DNA of 64,000 nucleotides, taken from assembly GCA_029237825.1 (NCBI GenBank), contig JAQZBQ010000008.1, positions 84,700-148,699 of the forward strand, read 5' to 3'. The notes under the pieces are model-generated. The model was not told the origin of the DNA, made no database searches, and saw nothing but the letters and a program-made list of their open reading frames with translations. Shown here piece by piece: positions 46,991-56,014 of this stretch. A program made the translations under genes and the position numbers. This stretch comes from Bacteroidota bacterium (GTDB lineage Bacteria; Bacteroidota; Bacteroidia; B-17B0; Aurantibacillaceae). The first letter of the stretch is position 1; every line of letters starts with the position of its first letter.

Positions 46991-49098
46991 AAACTGGATA
47001 CAGGGTTATTTTTTCTGGTTTTCAAATGCATTTCCTTGTCGTTTTTTAAATAATTGTAAGTTTCATCTTGCACACGAATTTTGCGTTCACCCGGTTTAGC
47101 TTTCTTATAAATGTTTTGTTGTAACTTATCAAGTATCCTGACTTTTGTATTGCCGCTCAACTGAATATTAATGATGTCTTTAATTTGCTTTTTAACTTCC
47201 GGGTCATTAATCGAAACGGCCACTTCGCTGCGACTGTCCAGGTTTCGGCTCATCCAGTCAGCCGAGGTAATGTAAACTTTTTCATCCCCATTGTTTCCGA
47301 AAATAAAAACGCGTGCGTGTTCCAGATATTTGTCTACAATGCTATATGCTTTAATGTTATCACTGAAACCTTCAATTTCTGTAACTAATGAGCAGATTCC
47401 TCGTACGATCAGAGTAATTTGAACACCCGCCCGCGAAGCTTCATATAATTTCCCAATCATGTCCTTATCCACCAGGCTGTTCATTTTTAGGATCATGTAA
47501 GCTTTTTTCTTTGCTTTAGCATTGGCAATTTCCCTGTCAATTAAATTCACAAACGTCTGGCGCATGAAAAATGGTGCAACGGCAAGGTGTTTATAGGAAC
47601 CTGTTTTGAAATTATTTGCATAGAAGTCAAAAATGTTCCCAATTTCCTGTGTGATGTTTTTATCGGCAGTTAGCAAGCTGAAATCGGTGTAAATACGCGC
47701 AGTTTTTTCATTAAAATTACCAGTACCAATATGGGCGTACTGCACTTCCTTGCCATTTTCCCGCGTAGTAATGAGGAATAGTTTGCTGTGTACTTTTAAT
47801 CCCGGAACCCCATAAATAACGGTGGCCCCTTCTTCCTGTAATTTGTTTGCCCAGTAAATATTGTTCTCTTCATCAAAACGGGCTTGCAATTCAACCAACA
47901 CGGTAACTTTTTTTCCGTTTTTAATAGCGTTTATCAGTGCATTGGCAATCTTTGAAGAGTCTGCAACGCGGTATAATGTAATTTTTATCGATTCAACCAC
48001 AGGATCAATGGAAGCCTCCCGCAAAAGCCTAATGATATGATCAAACGTGTGGTAGGGATAATGCAATAGAATGTCTTTTTGTTTTATAACGCTCAGGATG
48101 CTTGTATTGATGTTGTTAAGGTACTTGTGATTCAGTGCCGGCGGATGGTCATAGACAAGTTTTTTTTCTCCGATATTGGGAAACCCGATGAAATCTTTAA
48201 AGTTGTGGTATCGCCCGCCGGGAATAGCGTTATCTTTTTTGTCCATCCCTAGTTTTTTCATAATAAACGAAAGCATTTCCCGGCTCATGGTATTGTCATA
48301 AACAAATCGTACAGGTTGGCCTTTCTTCCGGTCTTTCACGCTCTTGGAAATTTTTTCGAGCATACTTTTACTTACATCCTGGTCAATATCTAATTCAGCA
48401 TCACGTGTAAGTTTTATGTTTATAGCTTCTTTGGTAGTGTAGCCAAATACAGCAAACATTTCATGTACATTAAACCTTATAATGTCATCCAGGAGGATGA
48501 TGTACTTTTTGTTTTTTTCCTGCGGTAAAACTATAAACCTGCTTGTAACTCTGGATGGAATTTCTATAAGGGCATATTTGTTCTTTTGTTTTTGCGAAGT
48601 GGAGATTAGCCGAACAAACAGGTAGCCTGATTTATCCTTCATGTAAGGAAAAGGTTTGTTCTCATCTACCATGATTGGAAAGAGCATGTTAACCACTTCC
48701 CTTTGAAAATAGCCTTTAACATAGGTTTGTTGCTCGGGGCTCAGTTGTTTTTCGTTAATAATGAATACGTTTTCCTTGGCTAGTTCGTGCAACAGTTCCT
48801 GGTATATTTCTTCAAAGCGTTGTTGTTGTTCAATTACTTTGCGCTGAAGTTTTTGCAAAAGTTCTTTTGGGTCATCACCGTAAATCGCGATGGCTTTTTT
48901 TCCGAGTTTGGTTAAGCGGTTGATAGTTGCCACACGAACCCGGTAAAATTCATCACGGTTATTACTGAAGATACCCAGGAATTTTAAACGTTCAATTAAT
49001 GGGGTCGACGGATCCGATGCTTCCTGAAGAACGCGTTCATTAAATGAAAGCCAGCTGATTTCTCTGTTAATGTGCGGTATCTTGTTCTTTGGTATCAT
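46987..49098 (-). CDS. ppk1: Polyphosphate kinase 1
   Basis: 703 residues from the ATG at 49098 (MIPKNKIPHINREISWLSFNERV). Forms polyphosphate from ATP at the membrane. The phospholipase D-like halves show VHSKLFLITTR (first HxK, autophosphorylated His) with GTGNFNEKTARIYTD, and VYITSADWMSRNLDSRSEV in the second. Overlaps ppx. A weaker start 12 codons upstream is unlike the family. Confidence 0.95.
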   Translation of the reverse strand: MIPKNKIPHINREISWLSFNERVLQEASDPSTPLIERLKFLGIFSNNRDEFYRVRVATINRLTKLGKKAIAIYGDDPKELLQKLQRKVIEQQQRFEEIYQELLHELAKENVFIINEKQLSPEQQTYVKGYFQREVVNMLFPIMVDENKPFPYMKDKSGYLFVRLISTSQKQKNKYALIEIPSRVTSRFIVLPQEKNKKYIILLDDIIRFNVHEMFAVFGYTTKEAINIKLTRDAELDIDQDVSKSMLEKISKSVKDRKKGQPVRFVYDNTMSREMLSFIMKKLGMDKKDNAIPGGRYHNFKDFIGFPNIGEKKLVYDHPPALNHKYLNNINTSILSVIKQKDILLHYPYHTFDHIIRLLREASIDPVVESIKITLYRVADSSKIANALINAIKNGKKVTVLVELQARFDEENNIYWANKLQEEGATVIYGVPGLKVHSKLFLITTRENGKEVQYAHIGTGNFNEKTARIYTDFSLLTADKNITQEIGNIFDFYANNFKTGSYKHLAVAPFFMRQTFVNLIDREIANAKAKKKAYMILKMNSLVDKDMIGKLYEASRAGVQITLIVRGICSLVTEIEGFSDNIKAYSIVDKYLEHARVFIFGNNGDEKVYITSADWMSRNLDSRSEVAVSINDPEVKKQIKDIINIQLSGNTKVRILDKLQQNIYKKAKPGERKIRVQDETYNYLKNDKEMHLKTRKNNPVSSL

Positions 49099-49121
49099 AA
49101 CGAAAATACTAAAACGGTATT

Positions 49122-49129
49122 CAAATATA
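49122..49129 (-). promoter_or_regulatory. Candidate -7 promoter box for ppk1-ppx
   Basis: Minus-strand TATATTTG, a TAnnTTTG match, 23 bp before the ppk1 ATG at 49098. Confidence 0.45.
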
Positions 49130-49222
49130 AGCAATAAGCGTTAATCGTGTTTTGAATTTGATTTACATTTATAGTCTAATCGGCGAAAGCAACAGATTAA
49201 TTGGAAATAGATAAATACCTAC

Positions 49223-49243
49223 GATACGAAAATCGTATCTTAG
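49223..49243. promoter_or_regulatory. Palindrome overlapping a -7-like box upstream of the DUF2461 gene
   Basis: GATACGA (49223-49229), AAA, TCGTATC (49233-49239), perfect 7-bp arms. The right arm runs into TATCTTAG (49236-49243), one mismatch from TAnnTTTG, 17 bp before the ATG at 49261. The position suits an operator or a 5' end hairpin. Confidence 0.4.
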
Positions 49244-49260
49244 CGCGAGACACATCTGCT

Positions 49261-49914
49261 ATGGAATCCACTTTAAAATTTCTTAAACAACTGGCAAAAA
49301 ATAATCAGAAGGAATGGTTTGATGCCAATAGGATGCACTACGATATTGCAAAATCTGAATTCGAGGACATAATCAAAACAATTATTGAAAAATGTGTTGA
49401 TTTTGATCGTAGTCTGATGGGCCTGGAAGCCAGGAAATGTATGTTTCGCATCAACCGCGATGTTCGTTTTAGTAAAGACAAATCGCCTTATAAATTGAAT
49501 ATGGGCGCCAGTATCAATTCTGGTGGCAAAAAGGAAATGGGATCCGGGTATTACATTCATATTGAACCAGGAAAATCGTTTTTAGCGGGAGGCTGTTATA
49601 TGCCTGACGCCAATGCATTGTCAAAGATTCGTCAGGAAATTGATTACCACACTGCGGATTTTAAGAAAATCTTAAGTTCAAAAAATTTTAAGGCGTATTT
49701 CAAGGATTTGTCACAGGATGGTAAGCTGAAAACGGCCCCAAAAGGTTATCCCAAAGATCATCCTGATCTGCACCTCCTTCAGCATAGACATTTTATTGTT
49801 GAAATTCCGCTTAAGGATAGTGAAGTTCTTGACAAGGATTTTCCAGTCTATGCCGCAAAGGTTTTTAAAGCAATTTATCCGCTGAACCAGTTTTTACGAA
49901 AAGCAACCGAATGA
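49261..49914 (+). CDS. DUF2461 domain protein
   Basis: 217 residues from the ATG at 49261; a reading frame from TTG at 49201 would include the palindrome and is less likely. Matches DUF2461 (TIGR02453 type): FLKQLAKNNQKEWFDANR, CMFRINRDVRFSKDKSPYKLNMGA and FLAGGCYMPDANALSKIRQEI. Widespread in Bacteroidota and fungi, function not known; no signal peptide or catalytic motif. Ends next to the HAD gene stop. Confidence 0.85.
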   Translation: MESTLKFLKQLAKNNQKEWFDANRMHYDIAKSEFEDIIKTIIEKCVDFDRSLMGLEARKCMFRINRDVRFSKDKSPYKLNMGASINSGGKKEMGSGYYIHIEPGKSFLAGGCYMPDANALSKIRQEIDYHTADFKKILSSKNFKAYFKDLSQDGKLKTAPKGYPKDHPDLHLLQHRHFIVEIPLKDSEVLDKDFPVYAAKVFKAIYPLNQFLRKATE

Positions 49915-50559
49915 TTATTGAATCACATCCATCAGAGATCCCATTTGGTAATCGGCGATCATGAATTTTGGATTGTTTTTATTGATTTCTTCAGGTATTG
50001 CTAAAACTTTCATCTGAGCGGCTTTCCCGGCAACGATGCCATTGACCGAATCTTCTATTACCAGGCAATGCATTGGGAGTACCTTCAATTCATTTGAGCA
50101 CGTAAGATACACCTGTGGATGAGGTTTCCCGTAATCCATATGTTCAGCAGAACACAACACATCGAAATAACTACGAAGATTTAAAACATCCACTACTGTG
50201 TTCATGAGTTTGGTATTTGAAGATGTGCCAATGCCTATTTTCATTCCCTTTTCTTTAAAGAAACGAAGGGCTTCTTCTACGCCCGACATAGTTTTACCTT
50301 CAATGTGAATCAGTTCGCATAACCTTTCAATAACGAGCTCATCAAACTCATCAACTGTAATATGTGTAATATTGTGTTTTTTAAACCAGTATTCGGCAAC
50401 CTCTTTAAACCTGAGTCCGGTAGTAATTCTGCAATGTTCGTCGCTAAAAGGAATGCCAATCTCGCAAAAGCTGCGAATCATCGCCTGTCGCCATAAGGGT
50501 TCGGAATCAATGATCACACCGTCCATATCAAAAATTACCGCTTTTATATCTGAAAACAT
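49915..50559 (-). CDS. HAD family phosphatase, beta-phosphoglucomutase/hexitol phosphatase-like
   Basis: 214 residues. HAD motif I VIFDMDGVIIDSEPLW (nucleophile and acid Asp), a helical cap in the next ~70 residues, motif II GIGTSSNTKLM, Lys in DYGKPHPQVYL, and motif IV VIEDSVNGIVAGKAA. The SEPLWRQA and TTGLRFKEV patterns are like HxpB (YniC) hexitol phosphatases, which dephosphorylate sugar phosphates. Single gene. Confidence 0.88.
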   Translation of the reverse strand: MFSDIKAVIFDMDGVIIDSEPLWRQAMIRSFCEIGIPFSDEHCRITTGLRFKEVAEYWFKKHNITHITVDEFDELVIERLCELIHIEGKTMSGVEEALRFFKEKGMKIGIGTSSNTKLMNTVVDVLNLRSYFDVLCSAEHMDYGKPHPQVYLTCSNELKVLPMHCLVIEDSVNGIVAGKAAQMKVLAIPEEINKNNPKFMIADYQMGSLMDVIQ

Positions 50560-50584
50560 TGTTAATTTCTTTGTTTAATAAATG

Positions 50585-50592
50585 CAAAGATA
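50585..50592 (-). promoter_or_regulatory. Candidate -7 promoter box for the HAD phosphatase
   Basis: Minus-strand TATCTTTG, exact TAnnTTTG match, 25 bp before the ATG at 50559. Confidence 0.5.
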
Positions 50593-50630
50593 AGCCATTT
50601 ATCTGGCAGTAACGATGGTATTTTTACGCC

Positions 50631-51773
50631 ATGTATTTTCCTGACTTTGTTGAGATAGGGGCAGACGAACTCTTGTTGGTTGCTTTTTTTGTGTCGTTGC
50701 TTGGCATACTAATTCATTATTTAACCAATGTATTACCTCTAGGCGTTTTAAAAACAATTTCACTGGAAGCCAGTACTAAACCTGAACCCGTTTCCGTAAT
50801 TATTTGTGCGCGAAACGAAGACGATAACCTCGCTGAGTTCCTACCTAAAATTCTGGTTCAGGATTATCCCGAATTTGAAGTGGTAGTGGTGAACGATTGT
50901 TCCATCGATAACACGGAGAATGTTATTGATGAATTCGCCAAAATTTTCCCAAACCTGAAAAAGGTAACCATTAAGGAAGACGACTACTATAAACATGGTA
51001 AAAAATTGGCGGTTGTTATCGGCATTAAAGGGGCTAAGCATGATAATTTGTTATTCACTGATGCAGATTGTTATCCGGCGAACGACCAATGGCTGAGGGA
51101 TATGAGCGCGGGCTTTGTAAACCGTCGCGAAATTGTACTTGGGTACGGAGCCTATAAAAAAGAAAAAGGATTTCTTAATAAACTCATCCGTTTTGATACA
51201 TTTCTCATTGCAGCAAATTATTTATCGGCTGCCATCAAAGGGAAACCTTACATGGGGGTGGGACGGAATCTGGCATACACAAAAAAATTATTCTATAAGC
51301 AAAAAGGGTTTTCTACCCATTACCACATTTTATCGGGGGATGATGATTTATTTGTGAACCAGGCCTGTAGCGACGAAAATACAAATGTTGCCGTTTCACA
51401 TAATGCCATCACTTATTCCATCGCTAAAAGCAGTTTTACAGATTGGAAACGTCAAAAGCAGCGCCATCTCACCACCGCACCGTATTACAGTTCCGGAAGT
51501 AAAACCCGGATAATGACAGGTTACATTCTTCAATATACATTTCATTTATCTTTCCTGAGCGTTTTATTGTATAAAACAACTCTAATTTCAGCATTGGTCG
51601 GATTTATTTTAAAGATATGTTTTCAAATGATTATCTTTAAAAAGGCTTCTAAAAAACTGAATGAATCGGATTTATGGGCCTGGTCGTTTTTCTATGAAAT
51701 TATATTATTAGTCGTGTATCCTGTTATTCATATCAGTAAATTATTTCATAAACCAAATAAATGGAAGAGTTAG
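50631..51773 (+). CDS. Membrane glycosyltransferase family 2
   Basis: 380 residues. One N-terminal helix (~12-32), a GT-A domain with VSVIICARNEDDNLAEFL, VVVNDCSIDNTENV and LLFTDADCYPAN (D-x-D metal site), a later LSGDDDLFVNQ and KRQKQRHLTTAPYY (QxxRW-like), and two to three C-terminal helices. The layout is of processive or lipid-linked glycan synthases. Its last 13 bp overlap the sigma factor gene. Confidence 0.85.
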   Translation: MYFPDFVEIGADELLLVAFFVSLLGILIHYLTNVLPLGVLKTISLEASTKPEPVSVIICARNEDDNLAEFLPKILVQDYPEFEVVVVNDCSIDNTENVIDEFAKIFPNLKKVTIKEDDYYKHGKKLAVVIGIKGAKHDNLLFTDADCYPANDQWLRDMSAGFVNRREIVLGYGAYKKEKGFLNKLIRFDTFLIAANYLSAAIKGKPYMGVGRNLAYTKKLFYKQKGFSTHYHILSGDDDLFVNQACSDENTNVAVSHNAITYSIAKSSFTDWKRQKQRHLTTAPYYSSGSKTRIMTGYILQYTFHLSFLSVLLYKTTLISALVGFILKICFQMIIFKKASKKLNESDLWAWSFFYEIILLVVYPVIHISKLFHKPNKWKS

Positions 51774-52381
51774 ATCCGTCTGAAAACCTAACCACGAAAG
51801 CTGTATATGATTATAAGCTTATTCAGAGAGCTTTGAAAAATGGCGATCAGAAAGCGTATGCCGAGCTCCTTCAGCGGTACAGGGAATCGGTTTATTTTAC
51901 CATGTTACGGATGTGTAACAACAAAGACGACGCAGATGATTTAACAATTGAGGCCTTTGGCAGGGCGTTCAAACGCCTTGAGCAATATACACCAACGTAT
52001 GCGTTCAGTACATGGTTATTTAAGATTGCTTCTAACAATGCCATTGATTTTTTAAGGAACAAGAAAAAAAATACAGCGTTATCATTAGATACGAAAATGG
52101 AAAATGATGAAGGGCAAGAATTTTCAAAGAACATCATTTCTCCAACGCTTGATCCAGAAGAGCATATCATTAAAAAACAAAAAGTTGAAATGCTTCATGA
52201 TGTGGTTGAGAAACTGAAACCCCGATATAAAGAGCTGGTGAAAATGCGTTATTATGAAGAACTCAGCTACGAGGAGATCGCAGTAAAATTGAACTTGCCA
52301 GTTGGAACCGTAAAGGCTCAGCTATTCCGTGCACGCGATTTTTTATACAACATTCTGAAGAACCAGGAAAGTAAAATGTAG
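51761..52381 (+). CDS. ECF-type RNA polymerase sigma factor
   Basis: 206 residues. Region 2: MLRMCNNKDDADDLTIEAF, TYAFSTWLFKIASNNAIDFL (-10 recognition). Region 4: YKELVKMRYYEELSYEEIA, LNLPVGTVKAQLFRARDFL (helix-turn-helix). Starts inside the GT2 gene (13-bp overlap), so translation is coupled. No anti-sigma factor is adjacent, so regulation is not visible here. Confidence 0.9.
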   Translation: MEELDPSENLTTKAVYDYKLIQRALKNGDQKAYAELLQRYRESVYFTMLRMCNNKDDADDLTIEAFGRAFKRLEQYTPTYAFSTWLFKIASNNAIDFLRNKKKNTALSLDTKMENDEGQEFSKNIISPTLDPEEHIIKKQKVEMLHDVVEKLKPRYKELVKMRYYEELSYEEIAVKLNLPVGTVKAQLFRARDFLYNILKNQESKM

Positions 52382-52392
52382 AATTTTGTTAA

Positions 52393-52465
52393 GTCGAGCT
52401 GTCACCCTGAACGGAGTCGAAGGGCAGCGAGATGCAAAATGTTCTCGACTTCGCTCGAACTGACA
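52393..52465. repeat. MITE/REP-like intergenic repeat with imperfect inverted ends
   Basis: Sits between the sigma factor and rsmG. The 21-base ends 52400-52420 (TGTCACCCTGAACGG...) and 52445-52465 (...CGAACTGACA) are imperfect inverted repeats, 15 of 21 matching, higher in GC than the surroundings. I recall closely similar short elements scattered between genes of Bacteroidota genomes. No other copy is in this window. Confidence 0.6.
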
Positions 52466-52478
52466 ATAAATAATTTTT

Positions 52479-53105
52479 GTGAAATCCGACATCATCCTTA
52501 AATATTTCCCCAATATTACCGCACATCAAAAGCAGCAATTTGAACAATTGTATGATTTGTATATGCATTGGAATGCGCAAATAAATGTGATTTCAAGGAA
52601 AGACAGTGACTTGTTATATGAACGTCATGTTTTGCATTCGCTGGGGATTGCCAAAGTCATGCAATTTAAACCAGGAACAAAAGTATTAGATGTGGGTTGC
52701 GGAGGCGGATTTCCCGGAATTCCGTTAGCCATTCTGTTTCCGGAATCTTCATTTCATCTGGTCGACTCTATCGGGAAAAAAATAAAGGTGGTGAATGAGG
52801 TCGCTGCAGGGATTGGTTTAACGAATTTAACGGCCGAACATGAACGCGCCGAAAAGATAAGCGATAAATACCACTTTATCATAAGCCGTGCCGTTACTGC
52901 ATTTCCTGAGTTTTACAACTGGATTCATAAAAAAATATTAAAGGAGAATTTTAATGAACTACCTAACGGGATTTTATACCTGAAAGGTGGCGATCTCAGG
53001 GAGGAGTTTGGGGATCATTATGATAAAGCAGTTTTTTATGATCTCAAAAATTATTTTGAAGAAGAATTTTTTGATACTAAAAAAGTTGTTTACTACAAGT
53101 TGTAA
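52479..53105 (+). CDS. rsmG: 16S rRNA m7G527 methyltransferase RsmG
   Basis: 208 residues from a GTG at 52479; the next ATG is 28 codons in and would lose the family's first helices. SAM motif VLDVGCGGGFPGIPLAILFP, then LVDSIGKKIKVVNEVA and IISRAVTAFPEFYNW. Methylates N7 of G527 in 16S rRNA; loss gives low-level streptomycin resistance in other bacteria. Confidence 0.93.
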   Translation: MKSDIILKYFPNITAHQKQQFEQLYDLYMHWNAQINVISRKDSDLLYERHVLHSLGIAKVMQFKPGTKVLDVGCGGGFPGIPLAILFPESSFHLVDSIGKKIKVVNEVAAGIGLTNLTAEHERAEKISDKYHFIISRAVTAFPEFYNWIHKKILKENFNELPNGILYLKGGDLREEFGDHYDKAVFYDLKNYFEEEFFDTKKVVYYKL

Positions 53106-53189
53106 TTTTATTCCCCTTCCATCTTTTATAGGTACAGGCAAAAGGATTCAGGTCATCCCTTCCGCAAACCTTACCGGCTATGTGTAAAG

Positions 53190-53216
53190 TAAAAGCCTCC
53201 ACAAAATGCAGAGGCT
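53190..53216 (-). terminator. Candidate terminator of the fsa gene
   Basis: Minus-strand stem AGCCTC...GAGGCT (53194-53216) followed by TTTT toward 53190, 24 bp beyond the fsa stop. Confidence 0.55.
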
Positions 53217-53240
53217 ATTACCTAAAATCATATTAAAAAA

Positions 53241-53888
53241 TTACTTCTTAGCGTCTGCTAAAAACTGAGCTAAACCTTTATCTGTCAAAGGATGGTTCAA
53301 TAGTGCCGTTATGGCGCTTAACGGAGCAGTAATCACATCTGCAGCAATTTTAGCGCATTGTACTATGTGTAATGGATGACGGATAGATGCAGCTAAAATT
53401 TCTGTCTCATAGCCGTAATTATCATAAATGGTCCTGATATCATCAATTAAGTCCATTCCATCCTGACTAATATCGTCTAAACGACCAACAAACGGAGAAA
53501 CATAGGTTGCTCCCGCTTTTGCTGCCAATAATGCCTGTCCGGCTGAAAACACTAGTGTACAGTTGGTTTTAATGCCTTTGTCGCTGAAATATTTAATTGC
53601 TTTTAAACCTTCTTTTATCATCGGGATTTTTACAACAATGCGTGGATGAAGTTCTGCCAGCATTTCACCTTCACGAACCATTCCGTCAAAATCAGTGGCA
53701 ATTACTTCAGCACTTACATCACCTGTTGTAATGTTACAAATGTCAACATAATGCTTCATGATGTTATCTTGTCCTTTAATGCCTTCTTTGGCCATGAGAG
53801 AGGGATTTGTGGTCACTCCATCTAAAACGCCAAGATCCTGCGCTTCCTTGATTTGTGCTAAATTTGCGGTATCAATAAAAAATTTCAT
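53241..53888 (-). CDS. fsa: Fructose-6-phosphate aldolase/transaldolase-like
   Basis: 215 residues, the short transaldolase (TalC/FSA) form. [15 protein letters not shown] at the N terminus, [13 protein letters not shown], the Schiff-base Lys in [34 protein letters not shown] and [18 protein letters not shown]. Acts in C3 transfer or cleavage of fructose-6-phosphate. Whether it is a transaldolase or an aldolase cannot be told from sequence. Confidence 0.93.
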   Translation of the reverse strand: MKFFIDTANLAQIKEAQDLGVLDGVTTNPSLMAKEGIKGQDNIMKHYVDICNITTGDVSAEVIATDFDGMVREGEMLAELHPRIVVKIPMIKEGLKAIKYFSDKGIKTNCTLVFSAGQALLAAKAGATYVSPFVGRLDDISQDGMDLIDDIRTIYDNYGYETEILAASIRHPLHIVQCAKIAADVITAPLSAITALLNHPLTDKGLAQFLADAKK

Positions 53889-53976
53889 AGTAGTTATATT
53901 TTTTGTAAATTTAGGATAAGCTAAATTAATTTTTACGCTTGTTTGCAGATTGTTTAAAGTTTATTTTCATCCCTGA

Positions 53977-54672
53977 ATGCGGAAAAAGAAGATTGTTGTT
54001 TTTAGTGGCGCCGGCATTAGTGCTGAAAGTGGAATAAAAACTTTCAGAGATTCGGGAGGCTTATGGGAAGAATATAGGATAGAAGATGTTGCAACATTTG
54101 ATGCCTGGGAGCGAAACCGGGAGCTTGTTTTGGATTTCTACAACCAGAGACGCAGGCAGGTGATGCAGGCAAAACCAAACAAGGCACACCACCTGGTGGC
54201 CGACCTCCAAAACCATTTTGATGTTCAGGTGATTACGCAAAATATTGATGATTTGCATGAAAGGGCGGGAAGCAAAAATGTATTGCATTTACATGGTGAG
54301 ATCATGAAAGGAAGAAGTACAGCCCGGCCAGATTTAATATATCCTCTTAAAAGCTGGGAAATAAAAGCGGGCGACGTTTGCGAAGTTGGATCCCAGATCA
54401 GGCCTCATATTGTTTGGTTTGGAGAGGCTGTGCCCGAAATGGAAAGAGCAACTGCCCTTAGTGAAGAAGCAGAAATATTCATTACTATTGGAACTTCATT
54501 GAATGTTTATCCGGCTGCAAATCTAATACACGTAGTTCATCACCATGTGCCAAAATACCTTATCGATCCAGGTGAATTTAATCTGGATTATATAAAAAAT
54601 CTGAAAGTGATCAAAGCCACAGCCGTTGAGGGCATGAAAATTTTAATGGATACACTTAAGCAAACTGCATAA
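53977..54672 (+). CDS. cobB: NAD-dependent deacylase, class III sirtuin without zinc cysteines
   Basis: 231 residues. FSGAGISAESGI binds NAD, TQNIDDLHERAG and the catalytic His106 (HLHGE) are intact. Tyr55 and Arg58 (FYNQRR) are the class III residues that prefer succinyl, malonyl or glutaryl lysines. The four-cysteine zinc site is absent: the corresponding stretch has just Cys134. Similar zinc-less forms are known in Bacteroidota. Deacylates proteins in the cytoplasm. Start 21 bp before the DUF2130 gene from its end. Confidence 0.92.
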   Translation: MRKKKIVVFSGAGISAESGIKTFRDSGGLWEEYRIEDVATFDAWERNRELVLDFYNQRRRQVMQAKPNKAHHLVADLQNHFDVQVITQNIDDLHERAGSKNVLHLHGEIMKGRSTARPDLIYPLKSWEIKAGDVCEVGSQIRPHIVWFGEAVPEMERATALSEEAEIFITIGTSLNVYPAANLIHVVHHHVPKYLIDPGEFNLDYIKNLKVIKATAVEGMKILMDTLKQTA

Positions 54673-54693
54673 TCACATTTTTTTCCACGTAAA

Positions 54694-55953
54694 ATGAATA
54701 ACACTGCAACTGTTAAATGTCCTAATTGTAAAACAGAGTTTCAGTTGGGAGACGCTATTTCGGGTGAAATAGAGGCAAAAATTAAAGCCCGCTATGTTGA
54801 GCGGTTTAATAAAGACCAAAAAGACCTTGCTGAGAAAGAACGCCAATTTGAATTGCAAATGGAGCAATTTAAAAAACAGCAGGAAGAGCAGGAGCGTATC
54901 ATTGCCGAAAAAGTGAAATTGCAGAAAGCCGTTTTGGAACAGGAGGCTATAAAAAAAGCAGCGGGAGAAATGCAACTCCAGATGGAGATGATTCATAAGC
55001 AACTTGTGGAAAAAGAACAGAAATTGAAAGAAAGCCAGGCGAAAGAGCTTGAATTTATTCTCAAAGAAAAAGCATTAAAAACAAAAGAAGAAGAATTTGA
55101 ACTCACCCTTCAGAAGAAACTCCAGGCTGAGCGAGAGCAATTAGCCGAACAGATACGTAAACAGGAACATGAAAAAAGCGCCATCAAAGAAAAGGATCAC
55201 GAGATTAAGCTGATGGAATTGAAAAAACAGCTTGAAGACCAGAAAAAATTAACGGAGGAAATGGTGAGAAAGCAGGGACAGGGTTCCATGCAAATGCAGG
55301 GTGAAGTGCATGAACTTGCTCTGGAAGAATTGCTGAAAACGGCTTTTCCCTTTGATTCCATTGATGAAGTAGGAAAAGGCGTGAAAGGCGCCGATGCTAT
55401 TCATACAGTGCGCAATCCTTTAGGGCAAATATGCGGAAAAATTATCTACGAAAGTAAAAACACGAAAGCTTTTGGTGGTGACTGGATTGATAAATTAAAA
55501 CATGATATGCGCGCTTCGCAGGCAGATATAGCCGTGATTGTTACTGAAACAATGCCAAGGGAAATGACACGTTTTGGAATGAAGGACGGTGTTTGGGTGT
55601 GTGATTTCACCGAAATTAAATCATTGGCTTTTGTGTTGCGCGATAGTTTAATTAAAATTCATGCTGCGCATTCCAGTCAGGAGAACAAAGGTGATAAAAT
55701 GAGTTTGTTGTATTCTTATTTAACAGGGACCGAATTTCGGCAGCAAATTGAGGCGATTGTTGAAGGTTTTACGGAACTCCAGTATGGAATCCAGCGCGAG
55801 AAAAACGCGATGCAGAAAATATGGAAAGAGCGTGAAAAGCAATTGGAAAAAGTATTGCTTAATACGACAAACTTTTACGGTTCCGTTAAGGGAATTGCCG
55901 GAAATGCCATTGGCGACATTAAGTTGCTGGAATTAGGTGATGCAGGTGATTAG
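54694..55953 (+). CDS. DUF2130 protein with long coiled coil
   Basis: 419 residues. N-terminal CPNCKTEF zinc-ribbon-like pair, then a long Lys/Glu/Gln-rich coiled coil (~25-205), then the DUF2130 domain (~210-385) with GEVHELALEELLKTAFPFDSI and GKIIYESKNTKAFGGDWIDKL, which looks like a PD-(D/E)xK-type core (E-x-K in YESKNTK). It resembles nuclease-like RmuC relatives; the role is unproven. 21 bp after the sirtuin gene, likely one operon. Confidence 0.85.
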   Translation: MNNTATVKCPNCKTEFQLGDAISGEIEAKIKARYVERFNKDQKDLAEKERQFELQMEQFKKQQEEQERIIAEKVKLQKAVLEQEAIKKAAGEMQLQMEMIHKQLVEKEQKLKESQAKELEFILKEKALKTKEEEFELTLQKKLQAEREQLAEQIRKQEHEKSAIKEKDHEIKLMELKKQLEDQKKLTEEMVRKQGQGSMQMQGEVHELALEELLKTAFPFDSIDEVGKGVKGADAIHTVRNPLGQICGKIIYESKNTKAFGGDWIDKLKHDMRASQADIAVIVTETMPREMTRFGMKDGVWVCDFTEIKSLAFVLRDSLIKIHAAHSSQENKGDKMSLLYSYLTGTEFRQQIEAIVEGFTELQYGIQREKNAMQKIWKEREKQLEKVLLNTTNFYGSVKGIAGNAIGDIKLLELGDAGD

Positions 55954-55972
55954 AAGCTTGAGAAAAAAGACG

Positions 55973-56013
55973 TCAACGATAAAAGCCCCTAAATAAGGGG
56001 CTTTTATCGTTGA
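55973..56013. terminator. Bidirectional terminator with perfect 18-bp stem
   Basis: TCAACGATAAAAGCCCCT (55973-55990), loop AAATA, and its exact complement at 55996-56013. It contains an AAAAGCCCC/GGGGCTTTT core that ends in T runs on both strands, and sits between the convergent DUF2130 and M23 genes. Confidence 0.85.
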
Positions 56014-56014
56014 A

